A stretch of DNA of 26,122 bases from Rhodoferax sp. (lineage in GTDB: Bacteria > Pseudomonadota > Gammaproteobacteria > Burkholderiales > Burkholderiaceae_C), in assembly GCA_020048795.1 (NCBI GenBank), contig JAIFMA010000136.1, positions 1-26,122 on the forward strand, in the 5' to 3' direction. Position 1 is the first letter of the stretch; each line of letters starts with the position of its first letter. The notes under the pieces are model-generated. The model did not search any database, had not been told where the DNA came from, and worked only from the letters and a program-made list of their open reading frames with translations. Positions 17,125-24,461 of the stretch are shown here, in pieces. The position numbers were made by a program, and so were the translations under genes.

Positions 17125-17931
17125 CTAATCGCCGTCGGTGCCCAGCACGATAGAGCGCACATCCATCAGTGCGAAATCGCCCGCATCCGTGGTCAAAAGG
17201 CGCTGGCCCTGTCCTGTAAAGAAACCTGGCTGCTTCTCCTGCCAATGGGTCTGGCGTGCCAGAGCAAGAGATGGCTGGGCAAGGTCGGTTGCAGCATAAC
17301 GTGTGGGAATCAGCGCCACAGATTCACCCCCATGACTAAACTGAAGATGCGCGGCCATCCAGACCGAGTCTCTCAGGTCGACAGGCGGTTCAATGCTTAT
17401 TTTGGACAAGCGCGTGACCGGAACCCAGTAATAACGCCCATTGATGACGGCCTCCAATACCGGACCGATGCGCATGTCTGCGTCCGACAACCATTCAAAA
17501 CCGTGACCATCAAGCGTACCAGCCGTGGCTGGTGCCTGCTCAAAGGCTTGATCGCGCAATTTTTTGGCTGCTTCGAACTCACCTTGGCCTTCACGCAGGA
17601 GCGCCTCGATCAACAAGGCGATCCAGATCTCGGGTTCACCAAAGAGCAGCGGCGCACGTTGTCCCAAAAAAACACCCTCACGCAATCGCTCACACTGGAT
17701 GGCTTCGCGATAGGTTTGTACCATGGCGAGTGTGGAGGCATCAAGCTCGCCGGTCACAGTCAACTGATTCAAGGCACGATCCCAATGTCCCAGCACACAC
17801 AGGAGCTGGAACAAAAAAACACGCAACTTCGGGTCTGCAGGAGCTGACCGAATCTGCTCCTGCAAAAGTTTCAGTGCATGCTCGGGACGAGCGTCCCGCA
17901 AGGCCGACTCGGCCAGACTAGGAGATGGCAT
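17125..17931 (-). CDS. tagJ: T6SS accessory protein TagJ (ImpE/SciE family)
   Basis: 268 aa of the ImpE/TagJ family. Residues about 1-135 form helical TPR-like repeats (LAESALRDARPEHALKLLQ onward). The ImpE core follows, with FEWLSDADMRIGPVLEAVI at 145-163, GRYYWVP at 165-171 and a DLRDSVW block near 185-191. TagJ binds the N-terminus of TssB and, in P. aeruginosa, associates with ClpV. It is found only in a subset of T6SS loci, the same lineage as H1-T6SS; this fits the presence of tagH, a PP2C phosphatase and a Ser/Thr kinase here. The gene lies 26 bp after the second hcp. Confidence 0.93.
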   Translation of the reverse strand: MPSPSLAESALRDARPEHALKLLQEQIRSAPADPKLRVFLFQLLCVLGHWDRALNQLTVTGELDASTLAMVQTYREAIQCERLREGVFLGQRAPLLFGEPEIWIALLIEALLREGQGEFEAAKKLRDQAFEQAPATAGTLDGHGFEWLSDADMRIGPVLEAVINGRYYWVPVTRLSKISIEPPVDLRDSVWMAAHLQFSHGGESVALIPTRYAATDLAQPSLALARQTHWQEKQPGFFTGQGQRLLTTDAGDFALMDVRSIVLGTDGD

Positions 17932-17957
17932 CTTGATTTGAGCTCCGTACCGATGTC

Positions 17958-18437
17958 TTATGACAACACTTGCGCGCTAAACGAGGTTCCACCCCTGCGC
18001 TGCCCCTTTTCGTCTTGTTCAAAATACTGAACTTCTATCTTCTCGAACGCAATCGAAAAATGCTCGCTCAGCTCCGGCCCTGACTGGGAGCCAATTTCAT
18101 AATTGGTGATTCGCCCACCCTCAATCGTCACTTTGAAGTAATCGATCTGAACACCGCCCGCCTTGCGGACCGTCAAAACCGCCTTCTTGATCACTTCACC
18201 GTTCCTCATGATCGACATCAGCGGGGTCGAGGCCCTGTCAGCACTTTTGACAACGCGCAGCTCCGATAACGAGGTTTTTAATCCAGCGCCAGAGCCACCC
18301 ATGGAAGAAGACGAGTTCATTCCCCAAGTCCAGCCAAAAACCTGAATTTGCCCTGGATAAACGCTGTCGCTTGACTCGCCTTTGACCATACCAGTTTGTT
18401 TACCTTCAACCAACAAGAACATATCACCAATGGCCAT
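17958..18437 (-). CDS. Hcp-family tube protein, second divergent copy
   Basis: 159 aa from ATG 18437, which has GCGGAG upstream; an in-frame TTG seven codons earlier is rejected. Hcp features: a MAIGDMFLLVEG start, VFGWTWGMNSSS, a GSGAGLKTSLSELRVVK stretch, VLTVRKAGGVQIDYFKV and a C-terminal YFEQDEKGQ stretch. It is clearly diverged from the neighbouring Hcp: the second residue block, the loop lengths and the tail differ. It could form mixed tubes, act as a specialised cargo carrier, or cap the tube. It is encoded 98 bp after the first hcp, in the same operon. The family call is firm; the division of labour is unknown. Confidence 0.93.
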   Translation of the reverse strand: MAIGDMFLLVEGKQTGMVKGESSDSVYPGQIQVFGWTWGMNSSSSMGGSGAGLKTSLSELRVVKSADRASTPLMSIMRNGEVIKKAVLTVRKAGGVQIDYFKVTIEGGRITNYEIGSQSGPELSEHFSIAFEKIEVQYFEQDEKGQRRGGTSFSAQVLS

Positions 18438-18535
18438 GGAATCTCCGCAAGCAAACAATGATCAGGCTCAATGGCATCCCTCTGCTTTTTTAAAGCTTTG
18501 GAATACACCAGTGAGTCTAAAGACAAATTCGACGA

Positions 18536-19021
18536 CTAAATTTTGACGTTACCGACGATGTCCCATGCTGCTTCCTTTTCTCCACCGTCTTTACCCCCTG
18601 CCTTCTCCTGAGGCTGGTAAGTAAACTTAAATTTAGCAAAATTCAGGGTTACATTTTCAGTCAACCGATCCTCCCCACCACTGCCACCCGTACTGACCGC
18701 CGTTACCATTACTTCAGTCAATTCGATCTTGAGGTATTCAAGTGGCTTATCACCCGCTTTTCGCACGACCAAATTGGCCTTCTCGTAGTGCTTGCCATTG
18801 CAAGCAGCCAATATCAACGCAGCTGATCCCGAGTCAACATACTTTGTGAAAGATAAATCTTGCACATTGACCTTACCCGCTCCAGCACCACCACCCACAT
18901 GTGCCGAGCCACTGTTAGACATTCCCCAACTCCAGGCCAAGACATCGATTTCATCCTTGTGCTTAGCGTCTTTCGATTCGCCTTTGATGTCGCCAATCTT
19001 CATGAACATGTCAACTGCCAT
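18536..19021 (-). CDS. hcp: T6SS tube protein Hcp (TssD)
   Basis: 161 aa, a canonical Hcp1-type protein. It begins MAVDMFMKIGDIKGES, followed by the conserved IDVLAWSWGMSNSGS, AGKVNVQDLSFTKYVD and VVRKAGDKPLEYLK blocks. Hcp hexamers stack into the inner tube that is shot out with VgrG, and also chaperone small effectors in their lumen. The start is set by AAAGGAG seven bases before the ATG, the strongest ribosome site in the operon alongside tssA. A perfect hairpin (19039-19055) lies just upstream of it. Position directly after tssC is classic. It is probably the most abundantly made protein of the locus. Confidence 0.97.
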   Translation of the reverse strand: MAVDMFMKIGDIKGESKDAKHKDEIDVLAWSWGMSNSGSAHVGGGAGAGKVNVQDLSFTKYVDSGSAALILAACNGKHYEKANLVVRKAGDKPLEYLKIELTEVMVTAVSTGGSGGEDRLTENVTLNFAKFKFTYQPQEKAGGKDGGEKEAAWDIVGNVKI

Positions 19022-19038
19022 TTTGCTTCTCCTTTGAT

Positions 19039-19055
19039 GCTCTCCTGCTGAGAGC
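19039..19055 (-). promoter_or_regulatory. Hairpin just upstream of the hcp ribosome binding site
   Basis: GCTCTC (19039-19044) pairs perfectly with GAGAGC (19050-19055) around a five-base loop. It lies in the 99-bp tssC-hcp gap, a few bases ahead of AAAGGAG in the mRNA. No T-run follows in the direction of transcription, so it is not a terminator. It may be an mRNA processing or stabilising element that lets hcp be expressed above its neighbours; this is inferred. Confidence 0.4.
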
Positions 19056-19120
19056 GGTTAACGAAACGTTACAAAACAGACCCGATTCACCGCTACGCAT
19101 CGTGGTCAGGTACCTCAGGC

Positions 19121-20611
19121 CTAGCCCGCCTTGGCCGAAGGAAGCTTGGAGACCAAACGCAACGACACCGTCAGCCCCTCCAGTTGGTAGTGCGGTCGCA
19201 GAAAAAACTTCGACGTGTAATAACCTGGATTTCCTTCCACCTCCTCCACCACCACCTCCGCCGCAGCCAGTGGCTTACGTGCCTTGGTGCCCTCGGAAGA
19301 ATGAGCCGGATCCCCATCCACGTACTGAAGAATCCAGTCTTGCAACCAGCTTTGCATATCGTCACGCTCTTTGAACGAGCCAATCTTGTCGCGGACGATG
19401 CATTTGAGGTAATGCGCAAAACGGCAGGTCGAAAAAAGATAGGGCAACCGGGCAGCAAGGTTGGCGTTGGCCGTTGCATCCGGGTCGTCGTACTCCGCAG
19501 GCTTTTGCAGCGATTGCGCACCAATGAATGCTGCAAAATCGCTATTCTTGCGGTGAATCAACGGCATGAAACCGGCTTTGGCCAACTCTGCCTCGCGTCG
19601 GTCGGCAATGGAGACCTCGGTGGGACATTTCATGTCCACACCACCATCGTCCGTCGGGAAACTGTGGGTTGGCAGGTTTTCCACCGCACCGCCAGACTCA
19701 ATACCCCTGATGCGGGAACACCAGCCATACTCCTTGAAGGAGCGATTGATGTTGGTTGCCATGGCGTAGGCGGCGTTTGCCCAAGCGTATTTACCGTGAT
19801 CCGCAGAACCCGTGTCTTCCTCAAAGTTGAAGGCATCCACCGGATTGGTCTTGGCACCATAAGGCAACCGCGACAAAAACCTGGGCATAGCTAAACCAAT
19901 GTACTTGGAATCATCTGACTCGCGCAAAGAGCGCCAGGCAGCGTACTCGGGGGTCGAAAATATCTTGGTCAAGTCACGGGGATTGGAGAGCTCCTGCCAG
20001 GAGTCCATCTGAAGCAGCGTGGGGGATGCACCAGTGATGAACGGCGCCATGGCAGCAGCAGAAACCTTGGCCATTTCGGCCAGTAGCTCCACATCTGGGG
20101 CACTCTGGTCAAAGTGATAGTCACCAACCAGGCAGCCAAAAGGCTCACCACCGAACTGGCCGTATTCTTCTTCGTAAATTTTCTTGAACAACGGACTCTG
20201 ATCCCAGTTGGTGCCCTTGTAGCGCTTGAGGGTCTTGCCAAGGTCAGCCTTGGAAATATTCATGACCCTGATCTTTAGCTGCTCGTCCGTCTCGGTGTTG
20301 TTGACCATGTAGTGCAAGCCGCGCCATGCGCCTTCGAGCTTCTGAAAATCTTCATGGTGGAGTATCTGGTTGACCTGATCCGACAATTTCTTGTCGATAG
20401 CAGCAATCATGTCTTCGATCGACTTGACAGTGTCTTTACCAATCAATTGGGTCTGTGCAAGTGCCTGCTGCGCCAAAGTCTGAACCGCCAACTCGACGGC
20501 GCTTTTCGCCTCGTCCGATTTTGGTTTGAATTCCTTCTGCAGCAACGACGCAAGATCGTTACCTTCAAAACTCACAGCCGCAAGCGCGGAACTGCTCTGG
20601 GTCTCTGCCAT
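19121..20611 (-). CDS. tssC: T6SS contractile sheath large subunit TssC
   Basis: 496 aa, standard for TssC (VipB). Visible blocks are ILHHEDFQKLEGAWRGLHY at 83-101, FGGEPFGCLVGDY at 153-165, then AMPRFLSRLPYG, and the C-terminal GNPGYYTSKFFLRPHYQLEG. TssC interlocks with TssB to form the contractile sheath and carries the segment recognised by ClpV. AGGAG lies seven bases before the ATG. It sits 42 bp after tssB. Confidence 0.98.
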   Translation of the reverse strand: MAETQSSSALAAVSFEGNDLASLLQKEFKPKSDEAKSAVELAVQTLAQQALAQTQLIGKDTVKSIEDMIAAIDKKLSDQVNQILHHEDFQKLEGAWRGLHYMVNNTETDEQLKIRVMNISKADLGKTLKRYKGTNWDQSPLFKKIYEEEYGQFGGEPFGCLVGDYHFDQSAPDVELLAEMAKVSAAAMAPFITGASPTLLQMDSWQELSNPRDLTKIFSTPEYAAWRSLRESDDSKYIGLAMPRFLSRLPYGAKTNPVDAFNFEEDTGSADHGKYAWANAAYAMATNINRSFKEYGWCSRIRGIESGGAVENLPTHSFPTDDGGVDMKCPTEVSIADRREAELAKAGFMPLIHRKNSDFAAFIGAQSLQKPAEYDDPDATANANLAARLPYLFSTCRFAHYLKCIVRDKIGSFKERDDMQSWLQDWILQYVDGDPAHSSEGTKARKPLAAAEVVVEEVEGNPGYYTSKFFLRPHYQLEGLTVSLRLVSKLPSAKAG

Positions 20612-20653
20612 CTGATTCTCCTGATCCGGGTTTCTGAAACTGTCAAGGCAAAA

Positions 20654-21160
20654 TTATTTGCTGGCTTCATCCGAAGGCTTCGCCGAACTGGCCAAAGAAC
20701 TCAAAAGTGCGGGATCTGCAAGTACCTTGGCGACCAGTTCCTCGGCACCAGTTTTGCCGTCCATATAAGTCACCAGATTTTGCAACTGCTGACGGGCCTC
20801 GAGCAATTTGCTCAGCGAGTCCACTTTGCGAGCCACGGCAGCAGGCGAAAAATCATCCATGTTGTCAAAGGTTAGATCGACGCTCATGCTGCCTTCTCCA
20901 GTGAGCGTGTTGGGAACCTGAAATGCGACGCGAGGCTTCATGGACTTCATGCGGGCATCAAAATTATCCACATCCACCTCAAGAAATTTGCGATCCGCCA
21001 CGGGTGCCAGGGGATCGGCCGGCTTGCCGGACAAATCAGCCAGTACGCCCATCACAAAAGGAAGCTGAACTTTCTTCTGGGCTCCATACAACTCGACATC
21101 GTATTCAATCTGAACGCGTGGTGCCCGATTGCGTGCGATGAATTTCTGGCTGCTTCCCAT
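20654..21160 (-). CDS. tssB: T6SS contractile sheath small subunit TssB
   Basis: 168 aa, normal for TssB (VipA). The diagnostic APRVQIEYDVE at 13-23 and LPFVMGVLADLSG at 33-45 are present, with a LEVDVDNFDARMKSMKPR block and a C-terminal helical tail. It pairs with TssC in the sheath. GAGGA precedes the ATG by seven bases. It lies 61 bp after tssA. Confidence 0.98.
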   Translation of the reverse strand: MGSSQKFIARNRAPRVQIEYDVELYGAQKKVQLPFVMGVLADLSGKPADPLAPVADRKFLEVDVDNFDARMKSMKPRVAFQVPNTLTGEGSMSVDLTFDNMDDFSPAAVARKVDSLSKLLEARQQLQNLVTYMDGKTGAEELVAKVLADPALLSSLASSAKPSDEASK

Positions 21161-21221
21161 GTTAATTCCTCAAAGTTTAATTTAGATCAAAATGATACCG
21201 GAAAAAATGTGTTAGCAATAA

Positions 21222-22259
21222 CTAAATTTCGGAAATGATGGTATCTGGGTCCACCCCCATCACACGAGCGACTTCGTTCAACGCCTCGGGTGCCAACTCT
21301 TTCATCAGTTGCAGGAAATTATGGTTGATCAAACGCCTAGCCCGGCGCAACATCAACTGCGCCGGATTGGTGGGCTCGGTCCGCTCAAGGTAGTCACAAA
21401 CCATATCGATGGCGCGTAAGGCATCGTCCCGAGAGTTGATCTGGCCAAGCACTTTGGTGCCGCCAGTCGCGTCGGCAAACGCCGCCGCTCCTAGGGTAGT
21501 CTCGTCGTTTTCTTCACTTGCAGCCGATTTGGTCATGGCCGCAGGAAGCAAACCTTGAACACTCTTGACCAGAGTGACAATGGGTCTCAGGTCTGGTGTG
21601 GCTTCTACGCCGAAACGATCATTCATCAACCCAGCCAGGGACTTCAATGTACTCAATGTTGCTTCGATCTGGTCACGCAATTCAGGCTTTTGCAAAAAAG
21701 CGGACGCGATCATCTGGATGAGTTGCTCCCTCGTCATGGCCGACTCATCCGGCTTAGCGGACACTTGCCCCAATGCGATTTCAACCGTACGAAAGCGCAG
21801 CTCACCAACACCCCGAATGCTGAAAAAAACACATTGCCTCAAATCACCCAGCACGCCGTCGATTTGCGGAAGCACGGCCAGCGCATTTGCCCTAGCATAC
21901 ATATCGCCATCATCCGGATCGGGCATGGGATGGAGATGGTCCCAAAAGTCTGTCAGCAAACCCTCAACCAACTGCAAACCCGCAGGAAGCCCTGAAAATC
22001 CATTCAGGTTGATCACGGACCGCAACCAGATCAATGCCACACGCAGGTCACGGGTTCGGGTCATCAGATCCTCTGCCAGCTCACGAACTTCACGCCAGTT
22101 TGGGGGTTCTCCCGGATCAAACTGGGTTTCAGGCTTGCCCTGCACCGTCTTGTTGAGGTCCAGAAATACATTGTCGTATTCAAGGTCCTTACCGCACGGC
22201 TCCGACGAATCGTCAAGTGCCTGCAACCATTTTGAAATATCCAGTTCTTCAACGCCCAC
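21222..22259 (-). CDS. tssA: T6SS assembly protein TssA
   Basis: 345 aa with the ImpA-type N-terminal domain (about 5-125): SEPCGKDLEYDNVFLDLN, WREVRELAEDLMTRTRDLRV and a WDHLHPMPDPDDGDMYAR stretch. The C-terminal region (about 285-345) contains YLERTEPTNPAQLMLRRAR, which places it in the TssA group with a short C-terminal ring domain. TssA primes tube and sheath polymerisation and rides at the distal end. The start is GTG 22259, fixed by a perfect AGGAGG five bases upstream. It is the first gene of the 19-gene minus-strand operon, so its 5' side should hold the main T6SS promoter. Confidence 0.95.
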   Translation of the reverse strand: MGVEELDISKWLQALDDSSEPCGKDLEYDNVFLDLNKTVQGKPETQFDPGEPPNWREVRELAEDLMTRTRDLRVALIWLRSVINLNGFSGLPAGLQLVEGLLTDFWDHLHPMPDPDDGDMYARANALAVLPQIDGVLGDLRQCVFFSIRGVGELRFRTVEIALGQVSAKPDESAMTREQLIQMIASAFLQKPELRDQIEATLSTLKSLAGLMNDRFGVEATPDLRPIVTLVKSVQGLLPAAMTKSAASEENDETTLGAAAFADATGGTKVLGQINSRDDALRAIDMVCDYLERTEPTNPAQLMLRRARRLINHNFLQLMKELAPEALNEVARVMGVDPDTIISEI

Positions 22260-22405
22260 TGTGCCCTCCTATTGCCAAAGCGAACCCAAACAAAAACCTT
22301 CGCAGGAGCAGCTTACTCGACAAAACCAGCAAAAAGTCGAGCGCGCACCATCAAATTTTGCACTTCGGTCACGAATCTGACGTTGATGGGAACGAGTCCG
22401 ATGCC

Positions 22406-22418
22406 TGCGGTTTCCGCA
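22406..22418. promoter_or_regulatory. Inverted repeat, candidate regulator-binding site
   Basis: TGCGG and CCGCA are perfectly inverted around TTT. The centre lies about 73 bases upstream of the start expected from the sigma-54-like element. It could be an activator site. It is short and may be chance. Confidence 0.25.
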
Positions 22419-22458
22419 CGCCACGCAATCCGGCTAAACTGATCAATGAAGGCCTGTT

Positions 22459-22474
22459 TGGCACCAGCGATGCG
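22459..22474 (+). promoter_or_regulatory. Candidate sigma-54 (-24/-12) promoter for the fecR-sensor-kinase operon
   Basis: TGGCACCAGCGATGCG matches the -24 element TGGCAC fully and the -12 element as ATGC (consensus TTGC), with the correct GG-to-GC spacing. A transcript would begin near 22485, about 120 bases before the FecR-like start. Several T6SS loci depend on RpoN. No enhancer-binding protein is encoded in the window. Confidence 0.35.
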
Positions 22475-22603
22475 GGGCTTTCAGGACCGAAATTATTCAA
22501 TCCTGGAGAGTTCGGGTGACGGATTTTCGGCAAGATCAAATTTCGGCAAACGGGCTTTGGTTCCATTTTTTCATACCGCTTCCTCATTTGCACTGGAATT
22601 GAA

Positions 22604-23479
22604 ATGCGTATTCGACAAGCTATTGCAGGAGTTCTGTTGTGCACTGCGTGCCTGTGCCAAGCTGCGGACGTGCTCCGAATGGCCACCGTGGTGGACGGTG
22701 AGACCACCCTCATTCGCCAAACCACCCGCTGGATTTTGAAACCCGGCGTGCGCTTGTATGCCTCCGACCTGATTGAGACGGGACCCGGCGCTACTTTGAC
22801 CAGAATTGAAATGTCCCAGGGCTTGGTGGCCGATTTCGGGCCAGAGACCCGAATCATCGTCATGCCAAAATTGACTAGGCAGCGCCAGGCGGAGCTGTAC
22901 GTGCTTGGAGGATGGTTGAAGATAAGCAGGCCCCAGGGCAAAGAGGCTCTTGCTTTCGTGGTGCGTACGGAATCGGTGGAACTATCGAACATCCTTGGCA
23001 GCGCAGTCTTACAAGTGAATGGAAAGAATACCCAGGTGTTTGCGGAGTCCGGCACGACAACGGTGTCCGAACGCCGTCAGGGCCAGACAGTCGCGCCCGC
23101 CTTACTTAAGGCGGGCAGTTTTTTTGCGCGCACTGGTCAGGAAAAGGCGCTCATACTCCCGCGGCCGCCTGCCGCGTTCACTCAGAAGGTTCCAAGGTCA
23201 TTTCTGGACCCCGTGCCTTTGCTGAGCTCTGTTTTCAGCACGCGGCCAGAACCCGCTCTCAAACTCATGGGTGATCTGACTTACGCGCAGGCCATGCCTT
23301 GGCTCGGTGCCGAACCCGCAGTTGGTCATTTTTTGGTTTCACAGTGGAAATCCGACCTTAACAAGGAGCTGCGGGCTGGGCTTGAAGCCAATATCAAACG
23401 GCATCCTGAATGGCGCGAGGTGCTGTTTCATGAGCAGATTCGGCCGGCTCTTGCTACATCATCTCCCAAAGTTTGGTAA
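22604..23479 (+). CDS. Exported FecR-domain protein
   Basis: 291 aa. Residues 1-20 are a signal peptide (RIRQ, then a hydrophobic AIAGVLLCTACLC run, with probable cleavage after CQA). Residues about 44-150 resemble a FecR domain: a DLIETGPGATLTRIEMSQG strand pair, FGPETRIIVMP, then GGWLKIS, and a VELSNILGSAVLQVNGKN repeat. The C-terminal part (about 195-291) has no domain I recognise. Classical FecR is a transmembrane sigma regulator paired with FecI and a TonB receptor. None of these is nearby and there is no membrane anchor after the signal, so this is a periplasmic FecR-like protein of unknown job. It heads the plus-strand operon with the sensor and the kinase. A strong intrinsic-terminator structure lies within its coding sequence. 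Confidence 0.8.
   Translation: MRIRQAIAGVLLCTACLCQAADVLRMATVVDGETTLIRQTTRWILKPGVRLYASDLIETGPGATLTRIEMSQGLVADFGPETRIIVMPKLTRQRQAELYVLGGWLKISRPQGKEALAFVVRTESVELSNILGSAVLQVNGKNTQVFAESGTTTVSERRQGQTVAPALLKAGSFFARTGQEKALILPRPPAAFTQKVPRSFLDPVPLLSSVFSTRPEPALKLMGDLTYAQAMPWLGAEPAVGHFLVSQWKSDLNKELRAGLEANIKRHPEWREVLFHEQIRPALATSSPKVW
23095..23125 (+). terminator. Intrinsic-terminator-like hairpin inside the fecR-like gene
   Basis: GCCCGCCTT (23095-23103) pairs without mismatch with AAGGCGGGC (23108-23116) around a four-base loop. AG and then seven T (23119-23125) follow. This is a textbook Rho-independent terminator on the plus strand, yet it lies in frame within the fecR-like gene, coding for ALLKAGSFF. 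Ribosomes translating the gene would mask it, so it may act as a translation-coupled attenuator for the sensor and kinase genes downstream. Confidence 0.6.
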
Positions 23480-23532
23480 AACACAGACTTAAAGCTAAAT
23501 TTCGCCAATCCACTTTAATCTAGGAAAATTTC

Positions 23533-24405
23533 ATGAAGCTCCTGATCAAATTCAATCTTGTTTTCCTCATTGTTTTCGTTTTGGGGCTCGGGGGGGCTGG
23601 CTACATTGCCCACAGCATGTTGCAAAAGGGGGCCCATGAAGAAGTACTGGGCCACGCCCGCCTCATGATGGAGAGCGCTGTTGCTGTCAGCAGCTACACC
23701 GCCACACAAATTAGTCCACTGCTGGAAACGCAGATGAAATACAGCTTTTTGCCCCAGTCAGTGCCCGCCTATTCGTCCACCGAAGTCGTCAACGCACTGC
23801 GGGCCAAACATCCTGACTACGCTTATAAACCAGCCATGCTCAACCCCACCAACCCACGCGACCGTGCTCAGGACTGGGAGGAAGACGTGATCGCCGCTTT
23901 CACCAAGGCACCTGACTTGAGCGAGTACATCGGCCAGCGCAACACGGCATCTGGCCAGTCGATGTTCATTGCGCGCCCCATCCGGATATCCAACCCGGCT
24001 TGCCTGCAATGCCACAGCACGGTGGATGTTGCCCCACCCACGATGATTGAAAAATACGGTCCAGCCAATGGCTTTGGCTGGAAACTCAATGAAACCCTGG
24101 GTGCCCAGATTGTTTCGGTTCCCATGACGGTACCACTCAGACGTGCGGACGATGCATTCGGGGTAGTCATGGCTTCATTGACGGGCGTTTTTGTGTTGAT
24201 CGGGCTGGTTCTGAACCTGATGCTGTGGAAGCTGGTGATTCAACCGGTCACCCGGCTTTCCGCGCTGGCAGATCGCGTCAGCCTGGGAGAGCTCGATGCT
24301 CCGGAATTTTCCTCCGGCTCGAACGACGAAATTGGCATCTTGGCCGCATCCTTCTCCCGCATGCGGCAAAGCCTGGTACATGCAATGAAATTGCTTGACG
24401 CTTGA
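23533..24405 (+). CDS. Membrane sensor: Tll0287-like (DUF3365) haem-type domain plus HAMP
   Basis: 290 aa. A membrane helix at about 7-27 is followed by a periplasmic domain, a second helix at about 211-231 and a HAMP domain at about 232-285 (VIQPVTRLSALADRVSLGEL, then DEIGILAASFSRM). The periplasmic part matches DUF3365/Tll0287-like sensors: QMKYSFLPQSVPAYS, NPTNPRDRAQDWE, ARPIRISNPACLQC, and WKLNETLGAQIVSVPM. C157-x-x-C160-H161 is a haem c attachment motif. The protein ends after HAMP, with no kinase or cyclase of its own, so the signal must pass to a partner. The next gene, a Ser/Thr kinase without membrane helices, is the obvious one. TAGGAAA lies upstream of the ATG. Confidence 0.88.
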   Translation: MKLLIKFNLVFLIVFVLGLGGAGYIAHSMLQKGAHEEVLGHARLMMESAVAVSSYTATQISPLLETQMKYSFLPQSVPAYSSTEVVNALRAKHPDYAYKPAMLNPTNPRDRAQDWEEDVIAAFTKAPDLSEYIGQRNTASGQSMFIARPIRISNPACLQCHSTVDVAPPTMIEKYGPANGFGWKLNETLGAQIVSVPMTVPLRRADDAFGVVMASLTGVFVLIGLVLNLMLWKLVIQPVTRLSALADRVSLGELDAPEFSSGSNDEIGILAASFSRMRQSLVHAMKLLDA

Positions 24406-24461
24406 TACACCAGCTCCTGAGCCCAGGCACCGACGACCAGCAGCGACTGCCCACACTTGCC

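Larger units (their letters stand above)
22260..22603. promoter_or_regulatory. Divergent intergenic region between tssA and the fecR-like gene
   Basis: This 344-bp gap separates the two divergent operons and must contain both promoters. It holds the tssA ribosome site AGGAGG (plus-strand 22265-22270), a candidate sigma-54 element on the plus strand (22459-22474) and a perfect inverted repeat TGCGGTTTCCGCA (22406-22418). I saw no convincing sigma-70 promoter for tssA and no small gene. Confidence 0.5.

Noticed and set aside
18481..18505. AT-rich hairpin (GCTTT/AAAGC) between the two hcp genes
   Set aside because: The stem is short and weak and not followed by a T-run in the direction of transcription; not a believable terminator.
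22262..22277. Sigma-54-like match on the minus strand before tssA (TGGCAATAGGAGGGCA)
   Set aside because: It contains the tssA ribosome site AGGAGG and ends only two bases before the GTG start, leaving no room for a leader; it is the ribosome site, not a promoter.
21565..22380. 271-codon plus-strand open frame
   Set aside because: It is antisense to tssA, is Ser/Arg-rich as mirror frames often are, and matches nothing.
24402..24461. N-terminal extension of the kinase from TTG 24402
   Set aside because: It adds 20 residues outside the kinase fold and has no ribosome site. It is not fully excluded, because the ATG at 24462 also lacks a clear site.
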